Below, piece after piece: positions 46,156 through 55,047 of a stretch of DNA of 64,000 nt. The DNA is from Alphaproteobacteria bacterium (GTDB lineage Bacteria > Pseudomonadota > Alphaproteobacteria > Reyranellales > Reyranellaceae): assembly GCA_016870115.1 (NCBI GenBank), contig VGCH01000014.1, positions 20,765 to 84,764 on the forward strand. The letters are read 5' to 3'. Position 1 is the stretch's first letter, and the number at the start of each line of letters is the position of its first letter. The notes beneath the pieces were generated by a model. It saw nothing but the letters and a program-made list of their open reading frames with translations. It did not search any database and was not told the DNA's origin. The position numbers and the translations under genes are program-made.

Positions 46156-47198
46156 TGGCGGGCTGGTACTCTCTCGCCGATCCGTGGGTGCGCTGCCTCG
46201 ATGCCGAAACCGCGCATCGACTGGCGATCGCGGCGCTCGCGACCGGCGTCGTCCCGGCGTGGCCCAGTCCGGATCCGCCGTCGCTCGCAGTCGAGGCGTT
46301 CGGCAGGCGCTTCACCAATCCGGTCGGCCTCGCGGCGGGCTTCGACAAGAATGCCGAGGCGCCGGACGCTCTCCTGCGGCTGGGCTTCGGATTCGTAGAG
46401 GTCGGCACCGTGACGCCACGACCGCAGGCGGGCAATCCGCGGCCCCGCCTCTTCCGCCTCGCCGAGGATCGAAGCGTCATCAACCGCATGGGATTCCCCG
46501 GCGAGGGGCTGGAACGCGCCGAACGACGACTGGCGCGGCGCGCTCGGCGGGGCATCGTCGGTGCCAACGTCGGGGCCAACAAGGACAGCACCGATCGCGC
46601 CGCCGACTATGCGGATTGCGCCGCCGCGCTCGCGCCGCACGCCGACTACCTCGTCTGCAACGTGTCGTCGCCGAATACGCCGGGCCTGCGCAACCTGCAG
46701 GGTCGCACGGAGCTGGGCGGTCTGATTGATCGGGTTCGCGACGCACTCGGCGACCGCGCGATTCCCCTGCTCGTCAAAATCGCACCCGACGTCGACGACG
46801 CGGCGTTGGATGACATCGTCGAGGTGGCGCGCGCACGTCGCATCGACGGGCTGATCGTGGGCAACACCACCCTCTCCCGACCGGCATCGCTGCGGTCGGC
46901 ACGCAAGGGTGAGACCGGGGGCCTTTCGGGCGAGGCGCTGACAGAACTCGCCTGTGCAGTTCTGGCGCGCGCAGCGCGTCGAGTTGAGCGGGCTTTCCCG
47001 CTGATCGGCTGTGGCGGCATCGCGACCGGAGCCGATGCCTATGCCCGCCTGCGCGCGGGCGCCACGCTGCTGCAACTCTACAGCGCGCTCGTCTTTGAAG
47101 GGCCACCGCTCGTGGCCAAGATCAAGCGCGAACTCGCTGCCCTGCTTCAGCGCGACGGCTTCCCCTCAGTGAGTACCGCGGTGGGTGCCGATCTCTGA
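46155..47198 (+). CDS. pyrD: Dihydroorotate dehydrogenase (quinone), class 2
   Basis: A 347-residue FMN enzyme of pyrimidine synthesis that passes electrons to ubiquinone. The N-terminal helical extension (ADPWVRCLDAETAHRLAI) is the membrane-binding part of class 2 enzymes. FMN and active-site segments are NPVGLAAGFDKNAEA, VGTVTPRPQAGNPRPR, the catalytic Ser region NVSSPNTPGLR, LVKIAPD and GCGGIATG. The start overlaps the stop of the small exported-protein gene. Confidence 0.96.
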   Translation: MAGWYSLADPWVRCLDAETAHRLAIAALATGVVPAWPSPDPPSLAVEAFGRRFTNPVGLAAGFDKNAEAPDALLRLGFGFVEVGTVTPRPQAGNPRPRLFRLAEDRSVINRMGFPGEGLERAERRLARRARRGIVGANVGANKDSTDRAADYADCAAALAPHADYLVCNVSSPNTPGLRNLQGRTELGGLIDRVRDALGDRAIPLLVKIAPDVDDAALDDIVEVARARRIDGLIVGNTTLSRPASLRSARKGETGGLSGEALTELACAVLARAARRVERAFPLIGCGGIATGADAYARLRAGATLLQLYSALVFEGPPLVAKIKRELAALLQRDGFPSVSTAVGADL

Positions 47199-47292
47199 GA
47201 GACGGAAAACTGCTCACCGACGCTCAAGGCGACATCTGACGCGAGATATCGGGCACGCAATGGCAGCGCCAGGATCGGTGTCACTCTGAAAT

Positions 47293-47308
47293 GAAGCCGA
47301 AGGGCTTC
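47293..47308 (-). terminator. Weak hairpin at the end of the Rieske gene
   Basis: GAAGCC and GGCTTC form a 6-bp stem with a 4-base loop, overlapping the stop codon and followed on the minus strand by ATTTC. The stem is short and the T-run weak, so termination is only possible. It lies in the 109-base spacer between two convergent genes. Confidence 0.3.
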
Positions 47309-48495
47309 TACAGAGCGTCGAGGAACTGACCCGCGTCGAACTTCACGTAGGCGTCCTTCTCATCGAAGATCGTACCGGCGGGATCGCCGCCGGCGGCCAC
47401 GGTCTCGAGCTGCTTGCGCAGCAGGACACGCAGCATCGACACGCCCTGGTCGGACGACACCAGATGCTCGTGTGAGTGCAACGTGATCGGCCCCTGCCCG
47501 ACTTGCGCTTCGACATCGCCTGGGAATCGCTGGTGCTCCTCAGGCGTGAGCTCGTCCCAGGTCTTGCCGTTGTAGCGCGACTTGAACTTGCGCAACGCGC
47601 CGGGCTCGCTCACGCGGCCCGCGACGTAGATGCGGTAGTGCGTGTCGTCGATCGGCAGCGTCCAGCCGATCGATTCGACCATCCCGTACTGAGCCACGCG
47701 CGGGTTGGGTACGACGCGCAATGTTGGCAAGACTGCCTGCGTCACGCGCCGGAAACTCCGCCCATCGGGAGCCGGCCGGATCGAGGTCGCGGTCACGGAG
47801 TCGGCGCCGTAGCTGAACTTCACTTTCGGAAACGCCGCCATCTGCTCGACGAACTGAGCGCCGCTGAACGAGCCGTGCAGAATCGGCACATGATAGGGAT
47901 CGACCACATTTTCGAAATGTTGAAGCCAGTTGCACGGCGCCACCTGAATGCCGCCGCTGCCGATCGAGGAATCGTCGGCCTCCACGCTCTCGCCGGATGC
48001 CAGCTCCTCAAGGCACTGATAGCGCGGCAGGATCGGCTGGCGCGCCGGCGGTCCCATGTAGGCGAAGATGAGCCCATAGCGCTCCTGCACCGGGTACCAG
48101 GGCTGGCGCACGCGCTGGCACTGCGCACCCGTCGGGTTGGGCTCGCAGGGCATCTCGAGGCAATGGCCTTCCACGTCGAACAGCCAGCCGTGATAGCAGC
48201 AGCGAATGCCGCGCTCCTCGACCTTGCCGTAGTAAAGCGTCGTGCCGCGATGGCAGCAGCGCGGATGAACCAGTCCCGCCCGCCCCTGCCCGTCACGGAA
48301 CAGGATCAGTTCCTCACCCAACACCGTGATCGCGCGCGGCACATCAGCCGCATCGGCAGCCAAGCCGACGGGGTGCCAGTAGCGGCGCAGCAGTTCTCCC
48401 ATCGGCGTGCCGCGCCCGACTTCGGTCAGGCGTCGGTCGAATGCGCCGGGGGCGAGGTCGTAGGCGGAGCCGGCGGTCGTCGAGGCCGTGGCCAT
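47308..48495 (-). CDS. Rieske non-heme iron oxygenase, alpha-subunit-like
   Basis: A 395-residue oxygenase. The Rieske [2Fe-2S] cluster is bound by C-x-H in PRCCHRGTT and C-x-x-H in IRCCYHGWLFD. The mononuclear iron is held by the two histidines of NWLQHFENVVDPYHVPILHG. The overall form resembles vanillate/phthalate-type demethylases or phenoxybenzoate dioxygenases that use a separate reductase, which is not present nearby. A Bug receptor gene lies just upstream on the same strand, suggesting an aromatic or ring-acid substrate taken up by that receptor. Confidence 0.9.
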   Translation of the reverse strand: MATASTTAGSAYDLAPGAFDRRLTEVGRGTPMGELLRRYWHPVGLAADAADVPRAITVLGEELILFRDGQGRAGLVHPRCCHRGTTLYYGKVEERGIRCCYHGWLFDVEGHCLEMPCEPNPTGAQCQRVRQPWYPVQERYGLIFAYMGPPARQPILPRYQCLEELASGESVEADDSSIGSGGIQVAPCNWLQHFENVVDPYHVPILHGSFSGAQFVEQMAAFPKVKFSYGADSVTATSIRPAPDGRSFRRVTQAVLPTLRVVPNPRVAQYGMVESIGWTLPIDDTHYRIYVAGRVSEPGALRKFKSRYNGKTWDELTPEEHQRFPGDVEAQVGQGPITLHSHEHLVSSDQGVSMLRVLLRKQLETVAAGGDPAGTIFDEKDAYVKFDAGQFLDAL

Positions 48496-48499
48496 GGCG

Positions 48500-49474
48500 T
48501 CACTCCACTTTCGCGCCGGAGCGCCGGATCAGATCGCCCCAAACAGGAGCCTCGCGGCGGATCACCTCGGCAAGCTCGGCCGGAGTCGAGCCCACCGCGG
48601 CCTGACCCTGTGCCGCCATCTTCTCTCGCACTTCCGGCAGGTCGATCGCCGCCTTGATGTCGCGCTGCATGCGATCGATCACGGCGACCGGCGTGCCGGC
48701 CGGCGCATAGACCGCCACGAACAGCCGAAGATCGAAGCCCGGAACGCCTTGCTCGGCGAACGTCGAAAGTTCGGGCATCGCGACCGAGCGCTGGGCGCCG
48801 GCGGCCGCGATCGGCTTGATGCGGCCCGCCGCGATCTGAGGTTTCGCACTGGTCGGACTGGCCCAGGTGAGATCGAGGGTCCCGTTGGCCGCGTCCTGCA
48901 ACGCCGGCACATCGCCGCGATAGGGCACGTGGCTGTAGCTACCGCCCAGCGCCCCCTCCAGCAGCAGACCATAGAGATGGCCGGCCGAACCGATGCCCCA
49001 GCTGCCGTAGGTCGCAGGCCGGCCTAGCGTCTTCACCCAGGCGGCCATGCCCTTGAGGTCGGAGAACGGTGCCTCGGCGCGGGTGGCGATCAGGATGGTG
49101 CCGAGCGAGAGCAGTGTCACCGGCACCAGATCCTTGATCGGATCGAAGGGGAGCGTGGCGTAGAGCGCGGGATTGTTGGTGTGGGTCGAATTTGTGGTGA
49201 CCAGGAACGTGTAGCCGTCCGGCGCCGCCTTGGCGACAATCTCGCTCCCCACAATGGTGTTGGCGCCCGGCTTGGGTTCGACCAGGACCTGTTGCCCCAA
49301 GGTCGCGGTCAGCCGCTCGGCGACGACGCGGGCGAGTGCGTCGATGGCCCCGCCGGCGTTGAAGGGCACAACCAGCCGGATCGGCCGGGCGGGCCAAGTC
49401 TGCGCTTGGATGACGCCGGGTGATGCCGCCAGGGCGCTGGCGCCGGCCAGGGCCACGCGTCGGGAAAGCTTCAT
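48500..49474 (-). CDS. Bug-family (TctC-like) periplasmic solute-binding protein
   Basis: A 324-residue receptor with a signal (LSRRVALAGASALAASPGVIQAQ). Family landmarks are WPARPIRLVVPFNAGGAIDA, VEPKPGANTIVGSEIVAKAAPDGYT, and HVPYRGDVPALQDAANG. It differs clearly from the first Bug receptor in the window. The Rieske oxygenase gene begins 4 bases after its stop, so the two are co-transcribed. The upstream side (49475-49674, 200 bases) holds no gene I can support. Confidence 0.92.
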   Translation of the reverse strand: MKLSRRVALAGASALAASPGVIQAQTWPARPIRLVVPFNAGGAIDALARVVAERLTATLGQQVLVEPKPGANTIVGSEIVAKAAPDGYTFLVTTNSTHTNNPALYATLPFDPIKDLVPVTLLSLGTILIATRAEAPFSDLKGMAAWVKTLGRPATYGSWGIGSAGHLYGLLLEGALGGSYSHVPYRGDVPALQDAANGTLDLTWASPTSAKPQIAAGRIKPIAAAGAQRSVAMPELSTFAEQGVPGFDLRLFVAVYAPAGTPVAVIDRMQRDIKAAIDLPEVREKMAAQGQAAVGSTPAELAEVIRREAPVWGDLIRRSGAKVE

Positions 49475-49674
49475 CGGTCGGTCCTCCCTACGTCTAAAGG
49501 TAGAGCAGCCAACCGCCTGAGTGCAGGACTTTCAACACACTAGTCCCAAGAGGCCTCCTGCCTGGCTCAGCTCGGTGTTCCTCGGGTCGAAATCGGACGA
49601 ACAACAGGTACCGCCCGACGGCGTATAGCGTTGTGCGCCCGGCAAGCCGCGGGCGCCGCTGGCCGGCCTTGGGC

Positions 49675-51426
49675 TCAGATGTCCACGAACGTATGGCCTT
49701 CCTTCTTTGCACCAGGGTGGGTCAGCGCGCCATCCACGGCAGGGCCCACGAGCTGGGCGTACTTCCAGAGGGCGCCGGCCCCGTAGATCGTCTTGCGCGG
49801 CTTCCAGGCCTTGGCGCGTTTCTTCAGCTCCTTGTCGCTGACGTCGACCGAGAGGCGGCCCTTCACCGCGTCGATGGTGATCATGTCGCCGTTCTTCAGG
49901 AGACCGATCGGGCCGCCGACTGCGGCTTCGGGGCCGACATGGCCGACGCAGAAGCCGCGCGTGCCGCCGGAGAACCGGCCGTCGGTGATGAGCGCCACCT
50001 TCTCGCCGACGCCCAGCCCGTACAGTGCGGCGGTGGTCGACAGCATCTCGCGCATGCCGGGGCCACCCTTGGGGCCCTCGTAGCGGATGACGATCACCTC
50101 ACCTTCTTTGAACTTGCCCTTCACCACGGCGTCGAAGGCCGCCTCCTCGCTGTCGAAGCAGCGTGCCGGCCCGGTGAAGACCAGGCGCTGCATGCCGGCC
50201 ACCTTCACGATGGCACCGTCGGGCGCCAGATTGCCGCGCAGGCCGACAACGCCGCCGGTCGGCGTGATGCAGTTCTTGACCCGATAGACCACGTCCTGGT
50301 CCTCGGGGAACTTCACGTCCTTGTGGTTCTCGGCCAGGGTCTTGCCGGTGACGGTGAGGCAATCACCGTGCAATAGGCCATTGTCGAGCAGCTCGCGGAT
50401 CACCACGGGGATCCCGCCGACCTGGAACAGGTCCAGCGCCACGTACTTTCCGCCCGGCTTCAGGTCGGCGATGTAGGGCGTCTTCTTGAAGATGCGCGCG
50501 ACATCGTGAAGGTCGAACTTGATGCCGCATTCATTGGCCATCGCCGGCAGGTGAAGCGCGGCATTGGTCGAGCCGCCCGTCGCTGCGACCACCACGGCAG
50601 CGTTCTCGAAGGCTTCACGCGTGGCGATATCGCGCGGCCGGATACCCAGCCGCAAGAGGTTCATGGCGGCGACGCCCGAAGCCTCGGCGTACTGGTCGCG
50701 GGTCTCGTAAGGCGCCGGTGCGCCGGCCGACCCAGGCAGGGCGAGCCCGATCGCCTCGGAGACGCAGGCCATGGTGTTGGCGGTGAACTGGCCCCCACAG
50801 GAGCCGGCCGACGGGCAGGCCGCACACTCGAGCTCGTGCAGGTCGGCGTCGCTGAACTTGCCGGCGGCATGCATGCCCACGCCCTCGAAGACGTCGACCA
50901 CGGTGACGTCCCGTCCCCGGAACTTGCCGGGCATGATGGTACCGCCATACATGAACACCGACGGCACGTTGAGCCGGAGCATTGCCATCATCATCCCCGG
51001 CAGCGACTTGTCGCAGCCGGCGAGCGTTACCATGGCGTCATAGCAGTGGCCGCGCATAGTGAGCTCGACCGAGTCCGCGATCAGGTCGCGGCTGGCGAGC
51101 GATGACTTCATGCCCTGATGGCCCATCGCGATACCGTCCGTGACGGTGATGGTCGTGAACTCGCGCGGCGTGCCGCCGGAGCGATCCACGCCGATCTTCA
51201 CCGCTTGCGCCTGGCGGTTCAGCGCGATGTTGCAGGGTGCAGCTTCGTTCCAGCACGTCGCCACACCGACCAGCGGCTGCGATACCTGCTTTTCGGTGAG
51301 GCCCATGGCGTAGAGGTAGGAGCGGTGCGGTGCGCGCTCGGGCCCGACGGTCGTGTATCGGCTCGGCATCCTCGACTTGTCGAGCGTCGGGTTGGGGTGC
51401 AGCGCGGGCTTCTTGCTCTTGGCCAT
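49675..51426 (-). CDS. ilvD: Dihydroxy-acid dehydratase
   Basis: A 583-residue IlvD/Edd-family dehydratase of valine, isoleucine and pantothenate synthesis. Fe-S cysteine motifs are [13 protein letters not shown] and [19 protein letters not shown], and the C-terminal [21 protein letters not shown] is typical. Because ilvD and related sugar-acid dehydratases are close, the acid substrate is inferred from overall similarity to IlvD. The gene lies 78 bases downstream of the protease gene on the same strand. Confidence 0.93.
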   Translation of the reverse strand: MAKSKKPALHPNPTLDKSRMPSRYTTVGPERAPHRSYLYAMGLTEKQVSQPLVGVATCWNEAAPCNIALNRQAQAVKIGVDRSGGTPREFTTITVTDGIAMGHQGMKSSLASRDLIADSVELTMRGHCYDAMVTLAGCDKSLPGMMMAMLRLNVPSVFMYGGTIMPGKFRGRDVTVVDVFEGVGMHAAGKFSDADLHELECAACPSAGSCGGQFTANTMACVSEAIGLALPGSAGAPAPYETRDQYAEASGVAAMNLLRLGIRPRDIATREAFENAAVVVAATGGSTNAALHLPAMANECGIKFDLHDVARIFKKTPYIADLKPGGKYVALDLFQVGGIPVVIRELLDNGLLHGDCLTVTGKTLAENHKDVKFPEDQDVVYRVKNCITPTGGVVGLRGNLAPDGAIVKVAGMQRLVFTGPARCFDSEEAAFDAVVKGKFKEGEVIVIRYEGPKGGPGMREMLSTTAALYGLGVGEKVALITDGRFSGGTRGFCVGHVGPEAAVGGPIGLLKNGDMITIDAVKGRLSVDVSDKELKKRAKAWKPRKTIYGAGALWKYAQLVGPAVDGALTHPGAKKEGHTFVDI

Positions 51427-51504
51427 GGCGAACTCTCTCCGAAGGAAAACGCCGTGAAATCTAGGCTGGATCGCCGTCTGTGGGAACGCGTGTTTGGGTG
51501 CGGC

Positions 51505-52467
51505 CTATCGTCGAGGGCGGGTGTTGCCGCTCACGGAGCAAAACACCAGTGCCACCGTGCCGACATCGCGCAGGCGGGTGCCATAGTCCGCGAAGTTGGC
51601 GGGAGTGATGCGCGCGTCGCCGGCTGGCACGCCGGCAATCGGGTTGGCCATCAACTCGCGAGTCCGCTGGATCGGCGCGGTCGTAACCCGCCCGGCCCGC
51701 TCGCTGTGCAGGATGGTGATGCTCTGCACGGCGCCTGACGGGTCGAGTTGCGGCCCGCCGGAGATGCCGCCAAGTGAACCGCTGGTCTGGGGCACGCGCG
51801 ACATCTCGGCCCACACCCAGCCTTGTTCGATAGGCGTGCCGGGCTTGCCCTGACGGATGCGGCCTATGCCGACGAGGCGCGTATGCACCGACGATGGCGT
51901 GCCTTGCGGATAGCCGATGTGGAAGCCGTCCTGATTGAGGGTCGGCGCACGATTGCTGACCGGCAGGCGCGGGGCGCGCGCGCTGCCTGTAGCGTACAGC
52001 ACGGCGGCATCGGCGGTGTTGTGCTTTACCGCGCCGCTCGTGGTGCGCCAGCCCTCGCTCGCTCGCACATAGGTCGTGCGGCAATCGTCGATCACATGCG
52101 CGGCGCTGATCCAGATGCCTTCGGCAACCAGAAACGCGGTGCCGATGGAGTCGCCCTTCCGGCCCGACCCCTCCTCCACCACGATATCCATCACCGGCGG
52201 GCGCGGGCCTGGCTGGGGGGCCGGCGGCTGCGCAGGAGGTCGTGGAGTGCCGAGCGGAGCCTCCGGGCGTGCCAGCGTTTCAGGCCGGGGCGTCGGCTGT
52301 GGTGCCGGCGCTGGAGCGGGCGGAGGCGGTAGCTGCGCCGTGGGAGGCGGCAAGGGGCGACGCGGCCCCTGCTCAAAGCCTTCATCGGCGCCGGTAACTT
52401 GGGCGAAAAGGTAGAGGGCCGCCACGATGGCGATCCAGAGCATCAGCCGTCCCAGCGTGCCGCCCAT
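51505..52467 (-). CDS. Membrane-anchored trypsin-like serine protease
   Basis: A 320-residue protein. Residues 8-25 form an uncleaved membrane anchor, residues 34-92 are a Pro/Ala-rich linker, and residues 93-320 are a chymotrypsin-fold protease domain. The triad is H124 in ISAAHVID, D153 in NTADAAVLY and S236 in GGISGGPQL. No PDZ domain is present, so it is not a classic DegP. Cysteines C129 and C310 may form a disulfide in the periplasm. It lies 9 bases after a DUF350 gene and is the third gene of the unit that begins with the candidate selenoprotein. Confidence 0.82.
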   Translation of the reverse strand: MGGTLGRLMLWIAIVAALYLFAQVTGADEGFEQGPRRPLPPPTAQLPPPPAPAPAPQPTPRPETLARPEAPLGTPRPPAQPPAPQPGPRPPVMDIVVEEGSGRKGDSIGTAFLVAEGIWISAAHVIDDCRTTYVRASEGWRTTSGAVKHNTADAAVLYATGSARAPRLPVSNRAPTLNQDGFHIGYPQGTPSSVHTRLVGIGRIRQGKPGTPIEQGWVWAEMSRVPQTSGSLGGISGGPQLDPSGAVQSITILHSERAGRVTTAPIQRTRELMANPIAGVPAGDARITPANFADYGTRLRDVGTVALVFCSVSGNTRPRR

Positions 52468-52476
52468 GGCGCGGAC

Positions 52477-52893
52477 TCAGCCGGCGATGGCAGCGGCGTT
52501 AACGACGGCAACACCAAGATGGGTGGCGCCGAGTGCGATCGCCGAGGCGGTCTCGCCGCGTTCGATTCGCTGGACCAGATCCCTGAAGACGAAGCGCGCG
52601 ACGAAGAAAGTGCCGAGCTGGACCGCGCAGGCGATGGCGCCCCAGATCACGATGTCGGGAATGCTGACACTCCGGGCAAGGCAGGTGCCCAGCGGCAGCG
52701 CCAACGAGAGGATCGCCGCGCCGAAGGCGGTGGCGGCGGCGATGTTGCCCTCCTTGATGAGCTTGGTTTCGTCCATGGGCGTGATCGCGCGGTAGGCGAG
52801 TACGGAAGCGACCAGGATGGCGAGCGTGACGCCGAGCTGGAGCGCGAATGTGGGCATCGCCCGCATCGCGGACGTCAGGATGGTTTCGAACAT
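52477..52893 (-). CDS. DUF350-family membrane protein
   Basis: A 138-residue protein with four predicted membrane helices arranged as two similar halves: a first helix around residues 18-34, a charged loop with ETKLIKEGN followed by IAAATAFGAAILSLALPL, then a second pair ending ERGETASAIALGATHLGVAVVNAA. This G-N-x-A...A-x-x-x-G pattern is the DUF350 (YjfL-type) signature. Function unknown. It starts 7 bases after the stop of the AhpD-like gene and ends 9 bases before the protease gene. Confidence 0.82.
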   Translation of the reverse strand: MFETILTSAMRAMPTFALQLGVTLAILVASVLAYRAITPMDETKLIKEGNIAAATAFGAAILSLALPLGTCLARSVSIPDIVIWGAIACAVQLGTFFVARFVFRDLVQRIERGETASAIALGATHLGVAVVNAAAIAG

Positions 52894-52900
52894 CGCGGTC

Positions 52901-53968
52901 TCACACCTTGGCGCTACGGAAGGAATCGATGCCGAGCGCCGCGCGCCAATCCGCGGTTGCTTCGGCCTTGGGAGCTTCCAGCGGGATGCCGGTCGCGTCG
53001 GCGACGCGGGTGATGGCGTCGAAGCCCGCGATAACGGCGGCGGCATCGAGTGTCGCCTCCTCGCCCAGGACCGCACGCACGGCATCGCGCCGGGCGGCCA
53101 GATCGGCCCGGCGGCCGACGGCGGCGTCCGCGAAGGCGATCAGTTCGCGCTCCGCCGAGACGCCGGCGGCCCCGTCGGCGCGCATCACGCCGCCCAGCTC
53201 GTAGTCGGTGCCACTGTGATTGCCGCTCCCCCGGAGCAGGGCCAGGTGGCTGGTGGTTCAATACTCGCAGGCATTCAGTACCGCGACCCTTGCGGCCAGC
53301 ATCTCGATCTGCGCGTGGTCGATCGCACGGTACTCACGTCCAAAGTCGCGCATGGCGGCCTGCGGGAGGTAAAGCTCTTCGAAGACGTCCCAGAACTGCA
53401 TCATCGCCTCTGGCACGAGGCTGAGCGCGCGATGCACGTTTCCGCCGATCCGATTGCCGGTCATGTAGAGAGGCGGATCCTCTGGTGCGACATCTTCCGG
53501 CGCCAGCATCGGCATCCAGCCGAGGCCGGACTTCGCGCCGGCCGGTCGGCGGCGGCTGGGTTCACGCGAGTCCGCGGGCCGGATCTCGGCCAAGGGTCGG
53601 TCGAGCGCGCGGGCGAAGGTGGCTCGGGCCGTAGCGAGCGCCACGACGCTCACAAGCTCGACATAGGCCTCTTCAGCAAGACCGCTCTCGATCGTGCGCC
53701 GATACCAGGCGCGTGACAGGCGGCCGGAGTCAGTCGCGATGCGGTGGATCGCTTCGATCGCGGCGGTGGGCAGGTCGGTGGCGCTCAAGTGCTCGCCCTC
53801 GACGGCCTGCGGGATCGGGGCGGCGCGGCGGCGCGCGCAGAGCGGACAATGGGCGGCCGCGGCGGTCTCGCGAACGATTGCCGCGCGCTCGGCCGCGTTC
53901 CACCAGACACCGCTCCTTGCCAGGGCGAGGTCGGCGCGCGCGAGGGCTTCAGCCAGTCCGGAACGCAT
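52901..53968 (-). CDS. AhpD-like alkylhydroperoxidase-related protein, candidate selenoprotein (Sec237)
   Basis: A 355-residue reading frame if the in-frame TGA at 53258-53260 is read as selenocysteine. Around it the sequence is E222-x11-C234-E-Y-U237-T-T-S-H241, exactly the AhpD peroxidase motif E-x11-C-x2-C-x3-H with Sec for the second Cys. The 118 codons after the TGA remain open and end in an acidic, helical region of ordinary amino-acid composition. The N-terminal half contains another redox pair, C41-P-L-C44 in AAAHCPLCARRR, suggesting a duplicated AhpD-like fold. A SECIS-like hairpin follows the TGA. Reading TGA as stop would leave a 236-residue protein truncated in the active site. 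A point mutation or sequencing error (TGC to TGA) is the alternative. Confidence 0.78.
53210..53250 (-). promoter_or_regulatory. Candidate bacterial SECIS element
   Basis: On the minus strand, 7 bases after the TGA, GCCAC (53250-53246) pairs with GTGGC (53214-53210) as a lower stem. An internal loop separates it from a 7-bp upper stem, CTGCTCC (53239-53233) with GGAGCGG (53229-53223). This is closed by a GGG apical loop (53232-53230) that starts 25 bases after the TGA. Bacterial SECIS elements need a stable stem with G in the first loop positions, roughly 16-37 bases after the UGA. One U-G wobble is present. Folding energy was not computed. Confidence 0.7.
53258..53260 (-). other. In-frame TGA, probable selenocysteine codon
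   Basis: Codon 237 of the AhpD-like gene. It is flanked by TGC-GAG-TAT upstream (Cys-Glu-Tyr) and ACC-ACC-AGC-CAC downstream (Thr-Thr-Ser-His). One base change, TGA to TGC or TGT, would restore a standard CxxC motif, which is typical of Sec/Cys alternation. Confidence 0.75.
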
Positions 53969-54139
53969 CCGGAGACCTTACGCGCGGCCCGCTGTGTCGT
54001 CGAGGTCTCCGCGCTGCGTCGGTCCAAGAGGGCCCCGCGCAGCGGCTCGGGAACCGACATGGCGCACCTGCGAAATGACCGGACGGTGGGCGGCTCGACT
54101 CGGGGGGGATGCGGGATAGACTGGCGGCGGGAGGAGATC

Positions 54140-55045
54140 GTGCCGCTCTGGATACCGATCACCGTCGCAGCGGCACTGTTTCAGAACATCCGCACGACGA
54201 TGCAGCAGAAGATTCGCGGGCTGCTGAGCGTCGATGGCGCCAACTTCGTGCGTTACGCCTATGGCGCGCCACTGTCGCTGCTGGCGCTCGCGCTCCTGGT
54301 GCTATTGACTGATCGCACCGTGCCGCTGCTCTCGCCGAGGTTCGTGGCGCTGGTCGCGATTGCGGGCGTGGCGCAGATCGTGGCGACGTCGCTCATGATC
54401 CATGCCTTCGCGCTGCGCAACTACGCCGTCGGCACCGTCTATTCCAAGACTGAAATTCTGTTCGTGGCGCTGTTCGCGACCTTCATTGCGGCGGAACCGT
54501 TGGGCGCGCTGGCGTGGTTCGGCATCCTGGTGTGTCTGGCGGGCGTGGCGATCCTCAGCGTACGAGGGAACCTGCGCGACGTGCGCTCTGTGCTCGCCGA
54601 CCTCGCCCACAAGGGCGCACTCTACGGCCTGCTGTCGGGCGTGTTCTTCGCGATTGCCGCCGGCACGATCCGCGAAGCCTCTAAGGTCCTTCCTGACGGC
54701 GACTTCCTGATTCGGGGCATCACCGTTCTCGCGTTGATGAACACCATCCAGGTGGTTCTGATGGGCGCCTGGCTGTGGTATCGCGACCGGCCGCAGCTTG
54801 CGAAGGCAGCTCACACCTGGCGCAGCTCGGCCTGGGTGGGCCTGTTCAGCGTATTGGGATCTGCCTGCTGGGCACTCGCCATGGCGCTGGAGAACGCAGC
54901 CCTCGTGCGCGCGGTCGGCCAGATCGAGCTTGTTTTCACGTTCATCGCCTCGCGACTCGTCTTGAAGGAACGCCCCTCGCTCGGCGAGTGGCTCGGCAGC
55001 TTGCTCCTGATCGGCGGCGTCGTCCTCATCCTCATCGGCAGGTAA
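54140..55045 (+). CDS. DMT-superfamily (EamA) transporter
   Basis: A 301-residue transporter with about ten helices in two EamA repeats. Landmarks are FVRYAYGAPLSLLALALL, VYSKTEILFVALFATFIAAEPL at the end of the first repeat, and LVFTFIASRLVLKERPSLGEWLG at the end of the second, with an E-x-L/P close typical of EamA. I chose GTG 54140 with GGAGGAG upstream; the longer frame covers the 171-base divergent region shared with the AhpD-like gene. Substrate unknown; the CoA transferase gene starts 2 bases after its stop. Confidence 0.87.
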   Translation: MPLWIPITVAAALFQNIRTTMQQKIRGLLSVDGANFVRYAYGAPLSLLALALLVLLTDRTVPLLSPRFVALVAIAGVAQIVATSLMIHAFALRNYAVGTVYSKTEILFVALFATFIAAEPLGALAWFGILVCLAGVAILSVRGNLRDVRSVLADLAHKGALYGLLSGVFFAIAAGTIREASKVLPDGDFLIRGITVLALMNTIQVVLMGAWLWYRDRPQLAKAAHTWRSSAWVGLFSVLGSACWALAMALENAALVRAVGQIELVFTFIASRLVLKERPSLGEWLGSLLLIGGVVLILIGR

Positions 55046-55047
55046 AC

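Noticed and set aside
49475..49674. Possible small minus-strand frame (to 49712) between the Bug receptor and ilvD
   Set aside because: No family match, and it overlaps the 3' end of ilvD. The spacer contains a GC-rich hairpin (around 49635-49656) with no T-run, so I call neither a gene nor a terminator.
53258..53968. Ordinary 236-residue protein ending at the TGA, with a separate 95-residue gene at 52901-53188
   Set aside because: The TGA falls inside the AhpD motif with the frame and motif continuing past it, and the 95-residue frame starts within that continuation without its own clear ribosome-binding site. A sequencing error remains possible.
54775..55047. N-terminal extension of the CoA transferase frame into the DMT gene
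   Set aside because: It is out of frame with the transporter coding sequence, and the CaiB signature begins right after ATG 55048.
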